Below are positions 57,917-64,000 of a stretch of 64,000 nt of DNA, piece after piece. Source of the DNA: Ganoderma boninense (taxonomy: Eukaryota; Basidiomycota; Agaricomycetes; Polyporales; Polyporaceae); contig CM035304.1 of the NCBI GenBank assembly GCA_002900995.3, positions 975,498 through 1,039,497 on the forward strand. Reading direction: 5' to 3'. Positions within the stretch are counted from its first letter, which is position 1. Every line of letters starts with the position of its first letter. A program made the position numbers and the translations under genes. A model generated the notes under the pieces. That model did no database searches. It was not told the DNA's origin and was given only the letters and a program-made list of their open reading frames with translations.

Positions 57917-59731
57917 CTACACAATGACGGCAGCTTCGACCCCCGAGGTTTGATCATGGACTGGGCTCTCTGCGGATGGCACCTCCAGACTCGGAGTCTC
58001 TGCCGCAGGCTCCGCTGCCTCTTCCCACCTGGATCCATCATCCACAGTTCCATCTATGTCCGTTTCGAACAGGAACTCGTCGGCGTGGACGGGGTGAGCA
58101 AAAGACGCAATGATGGCTGGGACACTGTCGCTGGATTGCGCCCCGAACTGGAGCACGGATGATTCCATATGCTGTCGGACTCGAGAGCCTAGTCCCATCG
58201 ACGTCAGCTCCGCGACCGCGCTCTCGAATTGGCGGAGCGAGAGCATGAAGCGACATGTGAGGATTGAAGTTATGCTACGTTCGTGATGGCGTGTCAGAGA
58301 ACATAAGCATGAAAACCCGAGAATAAACATACGGGTCAATTATTACCTCCAAAACTGAGGTCACAGAACTGAACTGTGGAGGTACCTAGAGCAGACAATT
58401 ACGATATGACCCAGCATTGACACGGAATTTTCAGGAAATGGACGTACAATTGGTGTGTTGGTCAAGAGGTCGAAGATAAACAATGCCGCGATAAACCTAT
58501 AGGTTTTCAAAATGAACATTCCGAATCACAACATCGAGGCGAAACCTACAAGAAATATATGCTACCTGAGCATTTGAACGTCATGTCAGTACAAGAGACG
58601 TGAGGGCCTATAAGTCAATTCACCATTGTAGAAGAGCACAGAGCTAATTGTTTCTCCCAATTTGATGCCTTTTCGGAGGCGATATGATTGATAAGTGTAC
58701 CACCATGTAATTCCGACGACCAGCAACTCTGAAGTAAACTGCGATGCGCGTATAACTATCAAGAGTAAAGATGGGTACCTCCAGAACGTTTAAAAATTAG
58801 TGTCCTACGCACCACTGGAAAAGGTTCTAGTTGTCTGTCCTTTAGTGTGCTCAGACGAAATAGCGCGTACCTGACAGTGAGTGTCGGCGAAAAAGAGCCT
58901 GAAGAGCTACAATTTAATGGGCTGGGTAGACTTTGAGGAGTCTCGAGTACAATTTCAACCTTTTCAACAATGGATCAAAGATTACAGATAGCAGAGGCAA
59001 ATTCTGCAATGTACCCACTCACAATGCGCATCACCACCGCAGGCAACCCCAGAATGATGATTACGGCCGCAAACCATATGCTCCTATTCGAAAGAGCATA
59101 TGCACGTAGGCCAGAGAAAGCTAAGGACATGTTTAGTTCAGTGTTGGAATGTCGTGTTAAGGGGACTGGTCTCACTGCTGATTGTGAGTAAGCCTACTGT
59201 CTCTGTGGCAGCTTGTGCCCATGCATCTGCCTGACAGCTATTGTGAGGGGGTAAGGGTAAAGATATAATAAGTAAATGACCATTATGTACCTCTGTATGC
59301 ACGTAGTAGTAAAATGACCTCATAAGAAATAGTGGTGAATGGCGAGATAATGTTGACGTACTATGTTTGACATAGGATATATCGTGGAAACACTGAGAGA
59401 AAGCTGCATGATGAATGCATAGCGGCTGGAGGCATACACAAGGGAGGCAATCGTGATTTCCCGGGAGCGTCCTGTCCATATGTACCTGACCTCAAGGTCG
59501 AGACACAAGAGCCAGTCATAGACGAGGAGCGCTAAGGCCAAATTCAGCATCAAGTTGTTGGGGCAACTGGAATTGTACGCGAACGCACCTAAACTAGCAG
59601 CAGCACAGTACTCATTGGCGTAGCTTTTGCCATTTGAGAGTTAGCCACTTTTGCAAGTATCTCGACAAGCTCCGCTGCTATTACACTCACAGAAGTGAAA
59701 TGTCCTGAGCACTGAGATGGATGACGGACAT
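57917..59731 (-). CDS. DUF6533 membrane protein, copy 8
   Basis: The start is MSVIHLSAQDISLL (59731) with donor GTGAGT. The short exon has YANEYCAAASL. The signature exon reads ALLVYDWLLCLDLEVRYIW, then TIASLVYASSRYAFIMQLSL. Then come AFSGLRAYALSNRSIWFAAV with IIILGLPAVVMRIV, RASQFTSELLVVGITWWYTY, RLRKGIKLGETISSVLFYNG, FIAALFIFDLLTNTP, VLEVIIDP, and SILTCRFMLSLRQFESAVAE. The tail has SSVLQFGAQSSDSVPAIIAS and PVHADEFLFETDIDG. The final exon is open to 57917. It belongs with copy 6 rather than with copies 1-5. No frame break was noticed. Confidence 0.82.
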
Positions 59732-62700
59732 TGTGTCCAGCGTAGATATGGCCAAACTCTCCTGCGGGTGGATAAGTTCAAGTTGAAGCCAGGATGTTTA
59801 TATGTATGTCATCCCGGCATGAGCTGTGGTGAAAATTTCCAATGAGTGTTGTCCGACGTGCATGATAGGGAGACCACACATCAAATCAAGGCCATGTGGA
59901 TGACTACAGTGATGCAGGCGTACCACCCTGATGAACTCAACAAGATGAAAGTATGAGAGATCACTTCCAATCCTTCGAATGTATGAAAATAAACATAGAT
60001 CTTCAATGTCCTGCTCGACAACAAGGCACAATGTCAGCTACTCCTACAAGGCATGAGGACAATGTATGACCTTCCTATTTCTCCTTCTATTGTTCAGATT
60101 GTAGTGCTGTAGCGGCAGCATTTGACCGTGATCCCTCTGACATATACAACCTTCCGAGACAAGTCAGAATTCGATGGAAGAAGGGACCTCGTGCTAAGAG
60201 TCGTCAAGGACGGTGCACTAGTAGCATCCGGGAGAACATGTATACAGGGTCTACAACGAGGCCAGCTGCCGTGGAATCAGATTGAGGTCGTTTGCGGCCA
60301 CGAGGGAAAGATGGAGATGAGCACGAGAGAATATTGATTACTGTCAGGATGGATGGTAACGCACCTTAGTCGCCTCGTGTCAGTGAAGGAGCCAACTGAG
60401 TTGCTCTCAAACAGTCACTTCGCGACTTCAACACACCAAAGACGACGACGTAGTTCCACTCCTACGTTGATTTGGTCAGATGGTTGAGAATAAATCTTGA
60501 TAGGGACTCTTCAATGCATACCGTTAGTTAGAATGGCACGATAAGGGTTCATGGCGCGCTGCAGCTAAGCGCGAAGAACCCAGGGATGTTTGACGTCTAC
60601 ATCTCTATCCAAGCCTTCCATCAGAGATGTGGTATCTGCGTTGCAACCATCCTAAGATAGATTCGTAACTCGCCTACAACATGAGATGGATCACGGCCGA
60701 ATGGTCACATCCTTCCTGTCTTCCTCACCCAACACCTTCTCCCCCCGTCGTCGTCAACATGGTACCGTTCCATTCAAGGTGATCGAGTCCTGTGAAGGCT
60801 GTTAGCGTGTTGCTGTCCATGACTGCATCAACCTGCACACTGGCGCCACAGGTCGTGAAGTTGGGACTTCGAAGCTAACAGCTTCCCACCACAGCTTACG
60901 ATAGCGATGAGTACTCACTCCAAGTCACGTCGCGTCAGGTCAATCTGGAGTGCTATGAGATATTGCACGCGCCCTCTTGAAGCAGAAGTTCGGACCTCCC
61001 ACCGAACTCTTCACATGGTTCGCTCACTTCCCGCCTGCTCATCGTCCTTTCGACATGCGCGGGGTGCGGAATCTAACGGCGACTGATGCACGCGTGTCCC
61101 TCCAGTAACAGAACGAACGTACATTCAGATGCGGCGCTTTGAATGAAGACCAACGACGATTACCGTCCCACATCTCGAGCAGATAGGGATGCTGTAGCCC
61201 CCTTCCTTTCCCTCTTCTCTAGTTCGGTTTGCACAATCCCGGCGGTCGCAGCACTCGGTCCCAGTTGCCCGCGCCAGTGAGATGAATACGTAGTGCATGC
61301 GGATCTCGCAGTGCAGGAACAGGCGGGGCTGGTGGTCTGCACGCCACTCCGGACGAGTTGGTAGAGAGAGACCGATGTTGTGGCGGCGGCGTGCCGGTCC
61401 CAGATAATGTCCGCGCCTGTGGGTTTGGAGACTGGCGACCGACGTCACCCTAGGATGTGGTCTAGGAGTCGAGGTGCAAGTGCGAGTCCGATAGCTCCGC
61501 GATGAGGTCCCAGCCCGCGAACAGCGAGATGCTGGACAGGATGATGGGACGGCGATGCCATCCAGGCCGTGTTGACCTCGCGCTTCGAGCAGCAGGTGAC
61601 GACCTTCTGTCCGCCACGGAGGCGCGAGCAACAGCCGGTCGTTCAACAACGAGTTCCTCCCCGGGCCTTCTAACCCCGCCAACACCCTGTTCTCGATCGC
61701 ATGCGCTGCCTGCGCCTCGATATTGCGTAGCCCTCCAATCCACTCTGTGAAAGACTTTGCGCTGTCCGGGTGCCCCCTGCCCCCGTCGAAGGCTCTGTAT
61801 GTTCTCCACGGTGGGGGCGCGTTCTCCACCCCTGGACACGGGGTCCTGCGAACTTCGTCTCTGCAGCAGGCAGTAGGCCATGCTGACAGTCGTCAGGAGC
61901 TGAGGAGGGCCTACGATGACGAACTCCTTGTGAGTCGTCGTGTACTGGCTGTGGGTGCAAACTGAGGTACGCACGGATGGTCTTGACGTATGTACCTGGC
62001 AGCCAGATCGAGGAGTGGAGAAGCGTCGGAATGGAGACGCGGTGCGTGTTTGGGTGGCAGGGCAACCTGAGGCGCCGCGGACTGAGATTGCGGTTGTCGG
62101 TCGGGGAGAAGCTGAGAGAAAGGAGCGTGATTGGGAAGGGTAGGGACGTACTTCGACCTAAAGACGTGCGTTTGGAACACAGTATCGTTCCTCACAAATA
62201 TCAAGCTCCTGGGCTTTTGAGAGTACGCGACTGCTAGCCATGGATCCTGGGACCCGGCCGTTCGATGAACGATCTGCTACCAATGCTTCATTCAGCTCGG
62301 AAAGCGGCCACTCACTTTGCGCACCGACGGTGACAGTACTTGAAAGAACGAGTTTGATATATTATCGTCAGTAATGTGTACATCAAGGAAAATGAATGGA
62401 ATAAAAGACGAGGGCAGAGATAGACGCTGAAAATTGGGAACGGAGCGACGGAACATCAAGTGAACACACCATAGGGACAGAAGGGACGAAGGAAAGAAGT
62501 GTCTGATATCGAGGAGCACTCACCTTATCGTAAGCCTCAGACACAGCCGTCCAGTATGCAGTCCAATGCAGCGCCCGGCCTCTCGGAGATTCAGGTGGAG
62601 AATGTCGTCCTACTCAGCACGAATCAGTACCATTATCAAGCAGGATCAAGGCATACACTATCTAACAAATGGCACCTAAGCAGCACCTTGTGCACAGAAG

Positions 62701-63309
62701 AAGGCGGAATGGGGTGGTTCCAGCGCAAGATGGGGAGGTAATGGACGAATAACTCGGGACGAGAGCGATTGGCACTGACCTTTGATCGCAACACCACGAG
62801 CCACAGTCCGCGAGTCTATGAAGGGTAATGAAGTAGAACTTCCTTGTGAAAATTGTCTGTCATGTTCGCGTGCGAGGTCTCCAGTCGAGAGTGCAGTCTG
62901 AGTGGAGGACACAGGAGGAGCCTGGAAGAAGCGAGGCCCAACTTGAAGTTGAGAGAGCCCGCTGACGACATGGATGAGATATGGCCGCTACAAGACCACG
63001 ACGGGGATTCAACAGCAGAGAAAACTGAGCTGCACGAGGAGAGATAATGGATTCAGACTAGAGGAGTCGCCAAGGCTCAAGGCAACCGCGAGAGCTGCGG
63101 TGGCAGGCATCGATTCTCGAAAGAGGCAACCTAGACGCCAATCGTCGCGGCCGGGCCGTCGCGGGCCTCCAGCGGCCAGACCAAATTCTTGGCAACACTC
63201 TTCCATTCTCCTTCCACTACTAGACCCGTGTCGGACGCGACTTGTGCTTCTTTGCTCCGAGAACTTATCTATAGCGGAGCATGCTTCTTAGCTGCGAGAG
63301 GCTTCCGAG
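59732..63309. other. Long interval without a supported gene
   Basis: Minus-strand frames at 61125-62065 are GC-rich and contain FVIVGPPQLLTTVSMAYCLL, which resembles a helix of DUF6534-type membrane proteins, but the continuation does not hold and no gene can be built. It may be a decayed membrane-protein gene. Frames at 60122-60337 and 62292-62741 show no domain. Confidence 0.3.
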
Positions 63310-64000
63310 GCTGTCCAGAGGCTCCCTCAGAGCCTCAGGCTGGTCGTGAGACCGGGCTGCACAAGGGAAACATCCGAGTGAATGTGCTATCAGGTGATCT
63401 TCGACGCGTGCATGTCGACTTGCATGCAGACTCTGTACATGCATGCACTTATCCTACGTCTAGACCGATAGGCAAGGGCTGTCGTATACAGCTTGCATCC
63501 CCAGAGTCCGAGTCGTACCCACAGCGGCGCAGGTTCCTCGACTTCAATGAAGCATCGCGACGTCGACTCGGCCCTTGATGCCTGGGAAAGCGTAGACGAG
63601 CGGAGCGATGGAAAGCCCTTTTTGAAGGTGGCTGCGATCGGCAAATTCTTCCTAGAGCGTATCGACCGACACCCTTGCCGGATAGTATTTCGTGACGCCG
63701 CACGAGTGCGTGCACAGCTGCTCGCGCTTCGTCCAGCTATATCTCTGTCAGGCACTCTAGTGCGCCAAATACATCCTGCGAGTTGAGTGCTTCGCTTTCA
63801 TTTCATCTTTCAGCCTTTTAATGGCTGTTGAGTTAGGGCTTAATGCTGTGATACAAGGTCGCGTTGCAGGTGCCTGAACGCTCAGAACATTCCAAGACAC
63901 TATCCGCCCCAGCGCGGGCGCTGACCTAGTCATGCCGTGCCGCAAACGCAAGATGCTCGGTACCTGGGTGCGTGATCATGAATTCTGGAGGACGAAGACA
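63310..64000 (+). pseudogene. Decayed copy of the nagA 3' half, cut by the window edge
   Basis: The sequence follows nagA exons 5-7 and the two introns between them. GGGCTGCACAAGGGAAACAT (about 63352) matches AGCCTGCAGAAGGGCAAGGT. 63388-63440 matches the DGIHSHP region. GAGTCGTACCCACAGCGG (63509) matches TCGTCGTACCCAGAGGG. GAGCGGAGCGATGGAAAGCC (63597) matches GAGTGGCGCGACGGGAAGC. After the last intron, TGCAGGTGCCTGAACGC (63866) matches CGCAGGTGTCTTGGGAT, and the end reads GADLVMPCRKRKMLGTWVRD against the intact [19 protein letters not shown]. The metal-site residues are lost and stops occur. The intact parent is 6.7 kb upstream in the same orientation. Confidence 0.85.

Noticed and set aside
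61125..62065. Complete DUF6534-type membrane gene
   Set aside because: Only one helix-like segment resembles the family; the remaining frames do not continue it and no exon chain could be built.
1..64000. CRISPR arrays, bacterial operons, insertion sequences
   Set aside because: No regularly spaced repeats, Shine-Dalgarno-led gene strings or transposase motifs were seen; the sequence is eukaryotic throughout.

Overview
The window looks like nuclear DNA of a filamentous basidiomycete (Agaricomycetes; a wood- or litter-decay mushroom is likely). The evidence is the density of short GT-AG introns (mostly 50-85 nt), the gene families present (Kri1, fungal PanB, a split NagA-type deacetylase, an agaricomycete HET-domain protein, F-box/LRR-like genes, a cytochrome P450 relic, DUF6533 membrane proteins) and two intronless nuclear tRNA-Thr genes. 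All calls come from reading translations and splice sites by eye; no database search was run.

Layout. 1-6955 has no gene I can support. A tRNA-Thr(CGU) on the minus strand (6956-7027) diverges from KRI1 (7119-9546, ribosome biogenesis) across 91 bp. panB (minus, 11103-12056, pantothenate pathway) follows, then a second tRNA-Thr(CGU) at 13291-13362. 14893-18470 holds two F-box/LRR-like genes in tandem, the first clearly decayed. 19393-21515 is a full-length HET-domain gene with several single-base frame breaks. 21970-24870 (minus) encodes an AT-hook protein with KEN boxes and a D-box-like motif.

From 25.3 to 59.7 kb the window is dominated by eight copies of a DUF6533 multi-pass membrane protein gene. 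All lie on the minus strand, each spans 1.70-1.83 kb, and they share exon layout and N- and C-terminal motifs. Interspersed are a coiled-coil gene (46589-48048) and its relic (27340-28540), a relic of the AT-hook gene (34260-35290), a P450 pseudogene lacking its I-helix region (49505-51150), and an intact N-acetylglucosamine-6-phosphate deacetylase gene (plus strand, 54679-57235). That gene has a 764-nt intron containing an inverted repeat. A decayed copy of its last three exons runs off the right edge (about 63310-64000). The locus therefore seems to have grown by repeated segmental duplication that carried neighbouring genes along with DUF6533 units; most passengers decayed while the DUF6533 copies stayed recognisable.

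Caveat on reading frames. KRI1, HET, F-box 2, the AT-hook gene and some DUF6533 copies carry single-base indels, several of them in homopolymers, with few nonsense codons. nagA and panB read cleanly. Some of these breaks may therefore be sequencing or assembly errors rather than true pseudogenes. The P450 relic, F-box 1, the nagA relic and the two 3-kb-scale relics show decay that indels alone cannot explain.
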